Shown here in pieces: positions 8,185 to 17,471 of a stretch of 38,955 bases of DNA. The position numbers and the translations under genes were made by a program. The notes under the pieces are model-generated. The model was not told the DNA's origin and ran no database searches. It saw only the letters and a list, made by a program, of their open reading frames with translations. This DNA comes from a bacterium (GTDB taxonomy: Bacteria; Sumerlaeota; Sumerlaeia; MVZB01): contig JAMCWS010000349.1 of assembly GCA_023480605.1 (NCBI GenBank), positions 6,132 through 45,086 on the forward strand. Direction: 5' to 3'. Every line of letters begins with the position of its first letter. The stretch's first letter is position 1.

Positions 8185-9189
8185 TCAAAGATAAGCCGAC
8201 ACGTCGATCGCCTCGGGTAGGCCCGTCTTGAGCGATTCGTAGGCCTTGAGCATGAGAAGACTGGCAACTACGCCCTGCGAGGCCGGGGTGGGATTTTCGC
8301 ACCGCCCCAATACGACGTCACGAAAGACTTCCATGTCGCGACTAAGGCCGATACCCACCTGATAGTCATAGTCGATGCTGTCTTGTACTTTGCCTTTGAG
8401 GGTCAGGTTCGTGAAGCCGCGATTGATCGCCGTAACGCCGGCGCCGAAAACCTCCGTATGCCATTTGAGGCTGAAATCATTGGCGCCGCAATCGCCACTG
8501 ATGAGAGTGGCCAGCGCGCCGTTTTCGAATTCGATATTCATGATGAAGTTATCGATCACGTCCACGCCGGGGTGCCAGAGATTGCCCCCTTGCGCGAAAA
8601 CCCGCACCGGTTTGGCTTGCATCAGGTAAAAAACGAGATCGACATTGTGGCAGGCCAGTTCGAGCATCGGTCCGCCGCCCCGCAGCGCGGGTATTTTCAG
8701 GTATTTCTCGTGAGTGCGGGCAATGTCCGCCACCATCATCCGGCCATAGAGCATCTGCGGCTGGGGGATGGCTTCGCGAATGCGCTTGACCAACGGCGAA
8801 AGACGATAGCAATACGCCACCATCGCCCGACCCTTGGCAAGGCGCTCGGCCTCAACCAGCTCACGGCACTCTTCGATGGACATGGCCGCCGGTTTTTGTA
8901 TAAAGACATGTTTGCCGTGTTCCAGGACGGTTTTACCCAGGCGGGCATGGGTGTCGGGAAGCGTATTAATCAGCGCCGCATCGATCTGATCGTCCTCAAG
9001 CAAACGGTTGAGGTCGGTTGTGTGATAATCGCCATCGAACTGCTGGCACACCGCGGCGCCTCGTTCCGCATCCACGTCCACGAAGCCACGCAAATGAAAC
9101 TCATCGATTGCCGCAGCCTCCGGCAAGATAACATTCTTGGCGATATTTCCGCAACCGATCACGCCTAACTGCACCTTCGTCTTCATCAT
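8185..9189 (-). CDS. Gfo/Idh/MocA family NAD(P)-dependent oxidoreductase
   Basis: The 334-residue cytoplasmic protein opens with the Rossmann motif GVIGCGNIAKN at residues 9-19 and a GFVDVD strand. The family's EKP catalytic lysine motif appears as FIQKPAAMS, with Gln replacing Glu, which is tolerated in the family. GGGPMLELACHNVDLVFYL supplies the substrate-binding region of the alpha/beta domain. It probably oxidises a sugar or cyclitol hydroxyl, or interconverts a keto-sugar. AAAGGA lies 6-9 bases ahead of two consecutive ATGs (9189 and 9186); either may be used. As the first gene of the four-gene minus-strand run, it likely shares a promoter in the 9190-9750 gap. Confidence 0.88.
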   Translation of the reverse strand: MMKTKVQLGVIGCGNIAKNVILPEAAAIDEFHLRGFVDVDAERGAAVCQQFDGDYHTTDLNRLLEDDQIDAALINTLPDTHARLGKTVLEHGKHVFIQKPAAMSIEECRELVEAERLAKGRAMVAYCYRLSPLVKRIREAIPQPQMLYGRMMVADIARTHEKYLKIPALRGGGPMLELACHNVDLVFYLMQAKPVRVFAQGGNLWHPGVDVIDNFIMNIEFENGALATLISGDCGANDFSLKWHTEVFGAGVTAINRGFTNLTLKGKVQDSIDYDYQVGIGLSRDMEVFRDVVLGRCENPTPASQGVVASLLMLKAYESLKTGLPEAIDVSAYL

Positions 9190-9750
9190 GTCAGTCCTTT
9201 CGGAAGATTACGGCGAATTTTTCGTATGGTAGAGAGAACGATCCGAAAAGACAAATATGAAAGTCGGTCGCACCGTATGGGCCATGAAGTTGTAAAGCGA
9301 TTAGCGCAGACAAAATGGCGTATTGTGAAACCCCCTCACATGGGGCAGCGCGGACTGGCCAACCCGCGGCCGTCTTTGCCCGGTTCCATCTGTCGGGAGG
9401 ACCGCCGTACCCCTGCGCTGCCAAAGATACACGGACCCCGACCGAAATCCTGGCCACCGAAGGCTTCAATCCGCCCCGCCTCCCGTTCAATTCTCTTGAC
9501 CAAGACCAACGATCGCCAAACGGTTTTACACGCCGGGCCCGACCGAGGGTGGGGGTCGGAATTCGCTTCTTGGCCGCTCGGCATGCTTTGCCCCATTTTC
9601 GATCCATAGCGGGGTTCAAAATCCGGCGATGCGGATTGGAGGTGCCCCCAAACATCCCATGAGTCAGACAAGAATGAACCATTCTGATTTGAAAATGGCA
9701 AATATCGGTCGATGATGACCGAGTGTGACTCCAAATATTATCCTATATCC
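9190..9750. other. Unassigned 560-base intergenic region
   Basis: This gap separates divergent transcription units. It is open in several frames, with minus-strand frames of 132 and 163 codons, but none has a ribosome site, a recognised domain or a sensible composition. It probably holds the promoter of the Gfo/Idh-enolase-epimerase run. I see no tRNA, insertion-sequence end or strong hairpin. The frames could be traces of a decayed gene. Confidence 0.35.
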
Positions 9751-9807
9751 CCCGCAATGGGTTTTATACAATCCCGTTCATCAATAGGTGAGAGGGAGGC
9801 GGTGTTT
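9751..9807 (+). promoter_or_regulatory. Promoter and leader duplicated from a Tat-Gfo/Idh gene
   Basis: The first 30 bases (from CCCGCA..GGGTT to ATCCCG..CA) match 23 of 30 with the minus-strand leader at 16444-16500 of the intact Tat-Gfo/Idh gene. Both copies have a TATA(A/C)AT-like -10 element (here about 9765-9772) and a GGGAGGCG ribosome site 6-7 bases before the ATG. The conservation of non-coding sequence shows that promoter and leader were duplicated together with the coding start. Confidence 0.55.
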
Positions 9808-10083
9808 ATGGCATCTCGCGAACCCACAGTTTATCTCGCGCACGAGCGACCCCCATCGAGTCCGGACACAACCACGCGTTCTCGGCGTCAATTCCTGGCC
9901 CAAGCCGCTGCGGCGGCCACGCTGACCATCGTCCCACGCCACGCGCTTGGCGGTCCGGGCCAAGTCGCGCCCATTGAGAAAACCGCCCTGGCGGCCATCG
10001 GCAACGGAGGCCAAGAAACCCAGGACATCCAGGATCCAATCGTCGGACGGACACAAACATGTGAACGCGAAAGGAATGCATTC
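9808..10083 (+). pseudogene. Tat leader and first strand of a Gfo/Idh/MocA gene, fused in frame to the nitrilase
   Basis: The ATG at 9808 follows GAGGGAGG. The encoded segment carries the twin-arginine motif SRRQFLAQ, an alanine-rich hydrophobic core, IVPRHALGG and then EKTALAAIGNGGQETQDIQD. This parallels SRRKLLAH, IVPRHVLGG and EKTTLAVIGTGGQGIQDIQ of the intact gene at 14995-16443. Similarity stops after the first Rossmann loop, and the glycine-rich loop has changed from GTGGQG to GNGGQE. The remaining 300-odd residues of the oxidoreductase are missing. The frame runs without a stop into the nitrilase, so it is either the scar of a deletion or a functional export leader for the hydrolase. 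Confidence 0.65.
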
Positions 10084-11010
10084 ATGAAGGATCAGGCGAA
10101 AATCACCCTCGTCCAACTGACCTATGACGAGAAGAAAACGGAAAAGAACGCCGATTCGGTCATCGACCGTATGCCGGCCTTCTTCCAGCAAGCGGCCGAC
10201 AACGGCTCGGATCTGATCGTCTTTCCGGAGTACGTCCTCGGCCAACGTATCACGGTTGGGCACGAGCGTGTCCAGCGTTTTTTCGCCCTGGCCCGCCGCC
10301 ACAATATGTACGCCATTGCCGGTATGGTCGAGACCCACAATGAGCGTTGGTCGACCACGGCCCTGATGGTCGATCGCGCGGGTAACCTGCTGGGTCGCTA
10401 TTACAAAACCCACCCCGCCTCAGGACCGGCGCCCCACTGGTGGCCGCCGCGCGAAGGCAACGATTCCGAGGCGCGTGGTTGGCTCGGTAACCAGTTCAAG
10501 GTGTTCCACCTCGACTTCGGCCCCATCGGCATCCTGGAGTGCTACGACGGCTATTTCCCCGAGGCATGGGGATGCACATCGTTCTCCGGCGCCGAGATAA
10601 TTCTCTGGATCAACGGCCGCAACGGATTCATCGAGGATTCTCACTGCATCTTCGCCGCGAAGGCGTACGGTTGCGTCGTCGGCGCGAACATCACCAATGG
10701 GCGAAACACGGGATTCGCGGCGCCCAACGGCGCACCATCGCCGATCCTCATCGCCGAAGGACCACACGCACAAGGAGGCGAAGAGATGCGCCTTTACCCG
10801 CGCATCAAGGAGCCCGGAGACGCCTGCGTCCATGCCACGATCGACCTGGCCCGCCTCCGCCACCACCGCAAGCATCTGCGCACAATGCACCAGCGCCGTC
10901 CCGAGCTTTATGGTCTTTTGACCCAGGAAGTCAAAATGTGGCAGGATTACCCCGACATCCCTTGGGACTGGCCCGAATGCGAAGCGATGGTCAACCGCTC
11001 ACAATTGTAG
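10084..11010 (+). CDS. Carbon-nitrogen hydrolase (nitrilase superfamily)
   Basis: The 308-residue protein has the nitrilase-superfamily triad: Glu near residue 49 in VFPEYVLG, Lys near 108 in RYYKTHP, and Cys near 153 in LECYDGYFPEAW. Other core strands such as ITLVQLTYDE and YAIAGMVE are present. It should hydrolyse an amide or nitrile bond; an amidase role is more likely than a nitrilase role, but the substrate is unknown. AAAGGA 7-12 bases ahead of the ATG at 10084 shows that this gene had its own start. The frame is also open from 9808, which would give a 400-residue chimera with a Tat leader. If translation starts at 9808, the enzyme would be exported. Confidence 0.86.
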   Translation: MKDQAKITLVQLTYDEKKTEKNADSVIDRMPAFFQQAADNGSDLIVFPEYVLGQRITVGHERVQRFFALARRHNMYAIAGMVETHNERWSTTALMVDRAGNLLGRYYKTHPASGPAPHWWPPREGNDSEARGWLGNQFKVFHLDFGPIGILECYDGYFPEAWGCTSFSGAEIILWINGRNGFIEDSHCIFAAKAYGCVVGANITNGRNTGFAAPNGAPSPILIAEGPHAQGGEEMRLYPRIKEPGDACVHATIDLARLRHHRKHLRTMHQRRPELYGLLTQEVKMWQDYPDIPWDWPECEAMVNRSQL

Positions 11011-11256
11011 TGAGTGCGAATAAAATGCTATGGCTGCGCAAATAACTCCACCTCATACACGATATGGCGTTTGGGGGTGGATTTCCCGCTGATGGCGACG
11101 GTTGAGCAGCGCGGGGCCGACTCCCCGATGCGGCGGCCGGCGCGGCGGTCAATGCGGTGACTTGCGCGGGGCTTTCATCACGGAATCAACCTTGCGACGG
11201 ACCGTGACCTGGCATAACATGCCGCTTGTTTCCAGCGCCGGGAAAGCGATTTATCC

Positions 11257-14200
11257 ATGCTGTCACGACGTGTATTCATCAAGTCAACCGGACTCATCGC
11301 GGGGATGCCGATCCTGATGAACGCCTGCCCCCTGCGTCGGACATCGCCTCTGAAAGGTTATCGGATGACCATGCAGACTCAAATCTCGCATTTGCGTTGC
11401 GAGTATCTCGTCAACCCTTTGGGGATCGACACGGATCGGCCGCGATTTTCGTGGGAGATCGACGATTCACGCCGGGGCGTGCGCCAGACCGCGTTCCGCA
11501 TCCTGGTCGCGTCGAGTGCGGGCGCGTTGGCCGGCGATGGGGGTGATCGCTGGGACAGCGGGCGCGTGAATTCCGACGAAACCCTTCATATCGAATACGA
11601 CGGGAAGCCGCTTGCCTCCGGCGAGGCTTGCTACTGGAAGGTTCGGGTGTGGTCGACGGCGCTGGACGCGCGCGCGCGCGGCCCGGAAACGGTAAGCGCC
11701 TGGAGCGAGCCGGCGCGGTTTTCAATCGGCCTGCTGCGCGATACGGACTGGAAGGCACAGTGGATCACCGCTCCCGAGTTCATTCCGGACAGTCCGATTC
11801 ACATCGGCTACATGTCGAAAGCGACGGATGATCCGAACGAGCCGAAATGGGTTCAGATCGACCTGGGGGAATCGATGCGGTTCGATGGGATCATGCTTCA
11901 CCCCGCGTGCGGAAGACGCGGGGTGCATCCGCCCGGCGGCGAAATCCCGCCGGGCGACGGATTCCCGTTGCGGTTTTTAATCGAGGCGTCCGACCGTGAG
12001 GACATGCATGGGAGCCGCGTGATTGTCGATCGCTCGACGGAAGACGTCTCCAATCCCGGCAAAGAGTCATATACGGTGCGGTTTGCGGAAACGAGCGGCC
12101 GGCACATCCGCCTGACGGCTCTGAAGCATGGCGAGTTCCCCTTCGCCGGCAAGAGTTACCTCCTGAAACTGGCGGGAATGGAAGTGCTTGCCGGGAAGAA
12201 AAATTTGGCCAAGGGATGCCGGGCGATCGCCTTCGATACGACCGAGGATTTGACCGCGGGCTACGGGATTTCCCTGTTGACCGCCGGGAAGACCGGCTAT
12301 GACGGAGGGAGCCGCCGCCGGTTGCGGCCGGCACCCTTGCTGCGCGGCGAGTTTGAATGCCGCAAACCGGTGCGACGGGCCATGGCCTACGCCACCGCCC
12401 TGGGTAATTACGAGCTGCGGATCAACGGGTCACGCGTCGGCGATCCGCACCTGGCGCCCGGTTACGAGCAATACGACAGGCGGGTCGCTGTTCAGGCGTA
12501 TGATGTCACCGGCCTTTTGCGAACGGGTCGCAACGCCGCCGGCGCCGTGCTGGCCGACGGTTGGTACCGCTCCCGCTATCGGTTGGACGGCTGGGATCAA
12601 TTCCGGGATTTCGCGCAGGGACGATTCGGCGACGCCATCCCTCGCTTCCTGTTGCAGATCAACATCGAATACGAGGATGACGCCCGCGACACCGTGGGCA
12701 CGGACGAAATGTGGACCTGTTCGTTCGATGGTCCTTATCGGCGGACCAGCATGTACGACGGGATCGCCTACGACGCCCGCAAGGAGGCGGACGGCTGGAG
12801 CGGGCCGGGTTTTCGGGCCGAGGGGTGGACGCCCGCTGTCGTCGCTCCGCCCCCTTGGAGCCCGTACCGATGGCCGCAGACGGCCCACCCGATCGCGCGC
12901 GTGCGGGAATTCAAACCCGTCACCATCCGGCAGACGGCGCGCGGAACGCTGGTCTGCGATTTCGGCCAGGGTGTGGGGGGAATGTGCCGGGTGACGCTCG
13001 ACGGTCCGGCCGGTATGACCGTGAAACTGCATCACGCGATGGCGCTCAACCCCGATGGAACGCTGTACACGGGCAGCCTGTGGGGTGCGCGGGGCAACGC
13101 GGACGCATACACGCTCAAAGGCCGGGGACCGCAAACGTTCGAAGCGTCCTTCACGTTCCACGGCTTTCGGTTCGTGGAGATCAGCGGCCTGGGGACGGCC
13201 GGGAACCTGATCGATATCGCCGCCGTCATGATCGCGAACGACTGCCCTGTGACGGCGGATCTTGAGACTTCGGACGCGCGGCTGAACAAGCTTTGGACCG
13301 CCATTCTCATGACTTACCTATCCTGCATGAAAGGGGCGTTGGTCGATGTCGCCGACCGCGACGAGCGTTGGGGTTGGATGGGCGATTGCGGCACCACCCA
13401 TACGCAAAGCCTGGCCTATTTCTTCGACATGGCCGCCTATTACCGCAAACGATGCCTCGACCTGATGGATGACCAATCGAGGGACGGTTACTTTCCGCCG
13501 CAGTCGCCGGCGATGGAAGCCGGCGGGCGATCGGCCGTCTGGTCGGACGCGGCGCTGACCATGGCCTGGAGCACCTGGCTGAACCACGCCGACCGGCGAT
13601 TGCTTCGGGAGATCTATCCGGCGATTCAAAGATATGTCCGCCGGCTCAAAACGAATTATGAGTCCGGTTTGCCGCTCTGGCCTGGTCATTTCGGCGACTG
13701 GCTGTCTTCGAGCATGACCATCCGTCCGGGAGCCAAGGATTGGCAGGAGAAGGGACCCGCCCAGCTTACCGCAGACATGCTGCAGAAACTCAGCCTCATC
13801 CGCGCGGCGCGGTTGCTGGGGCAAATCGCCGGCGTCTTGGGCGATGGGCGGGAAAGCGCCGCCATGGAGGCCTTCGCGGCCCGGGTGCGACGCGACCCCA
13901 CGATCCTTCGCCTGGAAAGTCCGCAACTCGTGCAGGGGGCCCAGACTGCCTATGCGCTGGCCCTGGGCTGGGGCATCGCCGATCCCGGCCAGGCTTCGCT
14001 TCTGTTTGAGAATCTCCTGCGGGCGATCGATGATTATGAGGGCAATCTAACCACTGGAACCATATCCACCACGACGCTGTTGAACGTGCTTTCAGACAAT
14101 GGCCGGCACCCGTTGGCCTATGATCTGGCGCTGAAACCCGCATTCCCGTCGTTCGGTTATATGATTGAGCAAGGGGCGACGGTGATATGGGAGCGATTCG

Positions 14201-14637
14201 ATTCCTATATCCCGGGCATGGGCTACAATCCGGATCCCATGAACGGTTTGAACCATATGGGTTTTTGCTCGGTGGCCGAATGGATATACCAAACCGCGAG
14301 CGGCATCCGTCCCGACCCCGCCTATCCCGCTTACAGGCGCATCCTCATCGCCCCCCGGTTTGACGGCCCGGTTGCAGGAGCAAGCGCCGTTTACCGCTCG
14401 GTTCGCGGACTGATCGCCAGTCAATGGCGTCGGGAAAACGGCAAGCTCTCGATCGAGGTGTCCGTGCCGCCCAACACCACGGCTCTTGTCCGTCTGCCGG
14501 CGGCCGAGCCTGATAAGGTTACCGAAAACGGCGCGCCGGCTGGCGAGTCCCCCGGTGTGGAGCTCATGGAATTTGAACAGGGATCTGCCGCATACAAGGT
14601 GCAATCAGGACGTTATATGTTTCAGTCCTTTGTATAA
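11257..14637 (+). CDS. Alpha-L-rhamnosidase, GH78, exported, with an inserted F5/8C-like domain
   Basis: The 1126-residue product begins with a Tat-type SRRVFIK motif and hydrophobic core ending MNAC, a possible lipobox. Residues about 40-160 form the N-terminal fibronectin-like rhamnosidase domain (VNPLGIDTDRPRFSW). After DWKAQWITAP near 164, an insertion up to about 360 resembles a coagulation-factor 5/8 type C domain (PKWVQIDLGESMRFDGIML). The N domain then resumes (GNYELRINGSRVGD), followed by the (alpha/alpha)6 barrel. DRDERWGWMGD holds the probable catalytic Glu at 703, and GATVIWERFDSY the second Glu near 979. It removes terminal rhamnose from polysaccharides or glycosides. GGGAAAG lies upstream of the ATG. 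Confidence 0.92.
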   Translation: MLSRRVFIKSTGLIAGMPILMNACPLRRTSPLKGYRMTMQTQISHLRCEYLVNPLGIDTDRPRFSWEIDDSRRGVRQTAFRILVASSAGALAGDGGDRWDSGRVNSDETLHIEYDGKPLASGEACYWKVRVWSTALDARARGPETVSAWSEPARFSIGLLRDTDWKAQWITAPEFIPDSPIHIGYMSKATDDPNEPKWVQIDLGESMRFDGIMLHPACGRRGVHPPGGEIPPGDGFPLRFLIEASDREDMHGSRVIVDRSTEDVSNPGKESYTVRFAETSGRHIRLTALKHGEFPFAGKSYLLKLAGMEVLAGKKNLAKGCRAIAFDTTEDLTAGYGISLLTAGKTGYDGGSRRRLRPAPLLRGEFECRKPVRRAMAYATALGNYELRINGSRVGDPHLAPGYEQYDRRVAVQAYDVTGLLRTGRNAAGAVLADGWYRSRYRLDGWDQFRDFAQGRFGDAIPRFLLQINIEYEDDARDTVGTDEMWTCSFDGPYRRTSMYDGIAYDARKEADGWSGPGFRAEGWTPAVVAPPPWSPYRWPQTAHPIARVREFKPVTIRQTARGTLVCDFGQGVGGMCRVTLDGPAGMTVKLHHAMALNPDGTLYTGSLWGARGNADAYTLKGRGPQTFEASFTFHGFRFVEISGLGTAGNLIDIAAVMIANDCPVTADLETSDARLNKLWTAILMTYLSCMKGALVDVADRDERWGWMGDCGTTHTQSLAYFFDMAAYYRKRCLDLMDDQSRDGYFPPQSPAMEAGGRSAVWSDAALTMAWSTWLNHADRRLLREIYPAIQRYVRRLKTNYESGLPLWPGHFGDWLSSSMTIRPGAKDWQEKGPAQLTADMLQKLSLIRAARLLGQIAGVLGDGRESAAMEAFAARVRRDPTILRLESPQLVQGAQTAYALALGWGIADPGQASLLFENLLRAIDDYEGNLTTGTISTTTLLNVLSDNGRHPLAYDLALKPAFPSFGYMIEQGATVIWERFDSYIPGMGYNPDPMNGLNHMGFCSVAEWIYQTASGIRPDPAYPAYRRILIAPRFDGPVAGASAVYRSVRGLIASQWRRENGKLSIEVSVPPNTTALVRLPAAEPDKVTENGAPAGESPGVELMEFEQGSAAYKVQSGRYMFQSFV

Positions 14638-14994
14638 AAACCAGAGAATGGCCAACCGATTCGAGGCGGTGCTCCCATAGCTGCGGATCGAAAAACGCTG
14701 GGAGATAAAACGGGTATTTTTATCGACGCCAAAATCGTTGCGCCCAGGTGCGCGATCGATGTCGGCCGCCATCGCGGCAGCGGGGACCGCCCGCGTTGCG
14801 ATTGGTCTGACGGTCGTGCTATGCGAGCTGAGTCCCAGGCGCTTCGAGTCGTGGTTCGTTATCCTCCCGCCTTCCGGACCGCTTTCGGAAAACACGCCGG
14901 CGGCAAAAGCGGCCTGGTATCACGAATTGTGCTTGAGCTGGCAGGGCGCAATCGTAATTCAGGCTACTCGCCATGTCTTCATCGATCGCGGTCG
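14638..14994. other. Intergenic region between convergent genes
   Basis: No gene recognised in these 357 bases. A GATAAAA / TTTTATC inverted repeat with a short loop lies at about 14704-14725 and may help end transcription of the rhamnosidase gene. The rest is GC-rich sequence with short frames lacking ribosome sites. Confidence 0.35.
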
Positions 14995-16443
14995 TCACAG
15001 CGACCAGCCGTCGCGATACTCGCGACGCAGTAATTTATTCGCGGCCTCGTCGTTGGTGACGCGCATCCCAGGGCCGTCCCAGAGCAGTTTCTTTTGCGAG
15101 CGCACGGCCACGTTGCCCAGCATGCACACCTCGGAAAGCAAGCCGGAGTGATCCGCGAAATTCGAGCCGGCAGGGGCGCCGCCGCGGCAGGCGTCGACAA
15201 ATTCCTTGTAGTGTCCGGGCGACCGGGGCAGAACTTTGGGCGGCCGACCATAATTTTTCATCTTCGACTCGGGGATGAGCCGATAGCCCATCATCGTTCC
15301 CTTGTCGCCAATGTAGATCGTGTCTCCCATGTCGCGGTTGGGTTCCAGGTCGGCCGGACGCGGGGGCTTGAGTCCGCCGTCGTACCAGCAGAGGGTGAGC
15401 GGCGGCATGTCGCCGCGGGCTGGAAATTCGAAACGGGCCATGACACCCAGTGGATAGGTCTCCGGATTGATCTTGGTCGAGCTGGCCTCGACGCTGACGG
15501 GATGGCCGAGGTTAAGGGCCTTAAATACGGTGGATAATTTATGACAACCGAGGTCGCCGAGCAGGCCGGTGCCGAAATCCCACCAGTTGCGCCAGACCCA
15601 GGGGCAATAGGCCTTGTTGTAAGGGCGGAAGGGCGCCGGGCCAAGCCAAAGATCCCAGTCCAGGCCGTCGGGGATGGGTTGCTCGGGGGGGCGGGTCTCA
15701 TAGGCGACGAAATTCCAGAAGCGGGCGAGATACCAGACATGAACCTCGCGGACATGGCCGATCGCGCCATCGGCAATCATCTCGATGGCGATGCGGGCCT
15801 CCTCGGCGGCCTGACCCTGGTTTCCGAGTTGGGTGGCGACGCCCGCGTTTCGTGCGGTCTCCGTTACTTGTCGGGCTTCGGCGACGGTATAGGTCAAAGG
15901 CTTCTCACAAAAAACGTGTTTGCCGCGCTTAAGGGCGTCCATCGTGATTACGGCGTGGGTGTGGTCGGGCGTGGCGATGAGCACCGCGTCGGCGTCCTCC
16001 TTGTCCAGAAGTTCGCGGTAATCCGCGTAGGCGCGGCAACCTCGGTATTTTCCTGATGTCTGCTGATTGGCATAGTATTCATCCACCAGGCGACGGGCCG
16101 GCTCGCGGCCGCAGGAGCGCACCTCGCGGCCCAGGGCCCAGTTCGCCGAGAGATACCCGCCTCCCTCCCGATTGACATCACAGACGGCAACGACCTGGAT
16201 CTCGGGATATTGCATGAGAGACTGTATATCCTGGATACCCTGGCCACCGGTGCCGATGACCGCCAAGGTGGTTTTTTCACTCGGTTCGACGTAGCCCGGC
16301 CCACCCAATACATGACGCGGGACGATGGCCAGCGTAGCCGCCGCGGCGGCATGGGCCAGCAACTTGCGCCGCGAGAGCACGGGTGTGTCCGGGAGAGATG
16401 CCGCTCCGGGCGCGAAATTATCGGCGCTTTCGTGAAATGTCAT
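14995..16443 (-). CDS. Tat-exported Gfo/Idh/MocA family oxidoreductase
   Basis: The 482-residue protein has a Tat leader (SRRKLLAH, alanine-rich core, RHVLGG), then the Rossmann motif TLAVIGTGGQGIQD. The catalytic CEKPLTY motif (EKP) follows at about residue 181, and an alpha/beta substrate domain contains GLLGDLGCHKL. The length and export signal are those of the periplasmic Gfo/Idh/MocA group common in Planctomycetota, where NADP(H) is carried in with the folded protein. It probably oxidises or reduces a glycan-derived sugar. The start at 16443 follows GGGAGGCG. Promoter, leader and first 70 residues are duplicated in front of the nitrilase at 9751-10083. Confidence 0.9.
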   Translation of the reverse strand: MTFHESADNFAPGAASLPDTPVLSRRKLLAHAAAAATLAIVPRHVLGGPGYVEPSEKTTLAVIGTGGQGIQDIQSLMQYPEIQVVAVCDVNREGGGYLSANWALGREVRSCGREPARRLVDEYYANQQTSGKYRGCRAYADYRELLDKEDADAVLIATPDHTHAVITMDALKRGKHVFCEKPLTYTVAEARQVTETARNAGVATQLGNQGQAAEEARIAIEMIADGAIGHVREVHVWYLARFWNFVAYETRPPEQPIPDGLDWDLWLGPAPFRPYNKAYCPWVWRNWWDFGTGLLGDLGCHKLSTVFKALNLGHPVSVEASSTKINPETYPLGVMARFEFPARGDMPPLTLCWYDGGLKPPRPADLEPNRDMGDTIYIGDKGTMMGYRLIPESKMKNYGRPPKVLPRSPGHYKEFVDACRGGAPAGSNFADHSGLLSEVCMLGNVAVRSQKKLLWDGPGMRVTNDEAANKLLRREYRDGWSL

Positions 16444-16500
16444 GGATATCGCCTCCCATTATTTAACGATGCGCGGGATTATACATAACCCGCTGCGGGC
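16444..16500 (-). promoter_or_regulatory. Promoter and leader of the Tat-Gfo/Idh gene
   Basis: On the minus strand TATAAT lies at 16478-16483, preceded by TG (TGTATAAT), inside an imperfect GGGTTAT/ATAATCCC dyad. GGGAGGCG at about 16451-16458 is the ribosome site. The block is shared with 9751-9807. Positions 16501-16750 upstream of it hold no gene I recognise. Confidence 0.5.
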
Positions 16501-16750
16501 GATACAGGACATTAAAGGGCGGGCCGCTCATCGCGATATCCGGATGGAACCGCGCGCCACCACCATGGATCGATAGGCCGTGGTCATTGCGCCCCAGCGC
16601 GCCCAACACCGCTTGCCGATGGCTATCGCCGCTGTGACGGCAAACAAAATGGCGGCTGCGATACGCCGTCATGTCATCGTGGGTATTTCGCTGGGATTTC
16701 AAAGACGACCAAGTCGTGCGGCGGGTTTCGCCGCTCGCGGTGAGTCATGC

Positions 16751-17281
16751 TCAAGACTTGGCCTTCGTCCCCTTGGTTTTCCGTCCGGCGGGCGTGGGCG
16801 CTTTGACGTTGGGGTCGTAAGCCGGGTTGCGCCTGGGCAGCAACCCTCCGGTGTTCTTTAGGTGGCCGTCGATCAGGGCGTCGAGTTCACGCACCATTTC
16901 CGAATTTTCGCCGGCCAGGTTCCGGGTTTCGCCGATGTCATCGCCCAGGTTATACAACTCATGGTAATTTCCCCCCTCGTCGGCGTCACGGTAGAACCGG
17001 ATCGTTTTCCAATCGCCGCGCCGCACCCGGGTGGCGGGGCCTTTCGCCTCCTCGCCATTCTGGATCCACTGGTTATGCGGAAAGTGACAGAAGAGCATTT
17101 CGCGGTTCAACGGTTGCCCATCAAGCGCCGGCGCGATGCTGATGCCGTCGAAGCGCAATCCCTTATCCTCCCGGCCCGTCCGGCAGCCATGACCGTAGTC
17201 GCCGGCCACGGGGGAACGCCGCAACTCCGACAGCAAATCGCCCGCCGCCCCGGTCTTTCGATCAACACCCTCAAGACTCAA
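16751..17281 (-). pseudogene. C-terminal remnant of a sulfatase
   Basis: Residues from about RFDGISIAPALDGQP onward read as the C-terminal domain of a formylglycine-dependent sulfatase. They include a REMLFCHFPHN strand, ATRVRRGDWKTIRFY, YHELYNLGDDIGETRNLA and a final helix before a lysine-rich tail. A complete sulfatase is about 450-550 residues and carries the C-x-P-S-R activation motif in its N-terminal third. Here only about 140 family-like residues remain, and the preceding 35 residues have no family pattern. The 5' two thirds, with the active site, are absent, so it cannot be an active sulfatase. Confidence 0.75.
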
Positions 17282-17471
17282 CCGGCCCGTGATGGCGGAT
17301 CTCTTGTTGAAGCGTCAATTAATGGCGAACGGCCGTCGGATCCTGTTTTTGGCAAACAGCAGGTGAATGGGCAAAATCGCGATCCGGCTCCTGTCGCAAC
17401 TACGTGGGTGCGCAATAGCCCCGGACATGGTAGATTAAGGGCCGTGTTTATCGCTCAACACCCCGTCACAT

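Noticed and set aside
12299..13265. Long alternative plus-strand frames inside the rhamnosidase gene
   Set aside because: They are GC-rich frame shadows of the GH78 gene, whose catalytic motifs lie in the main frame.
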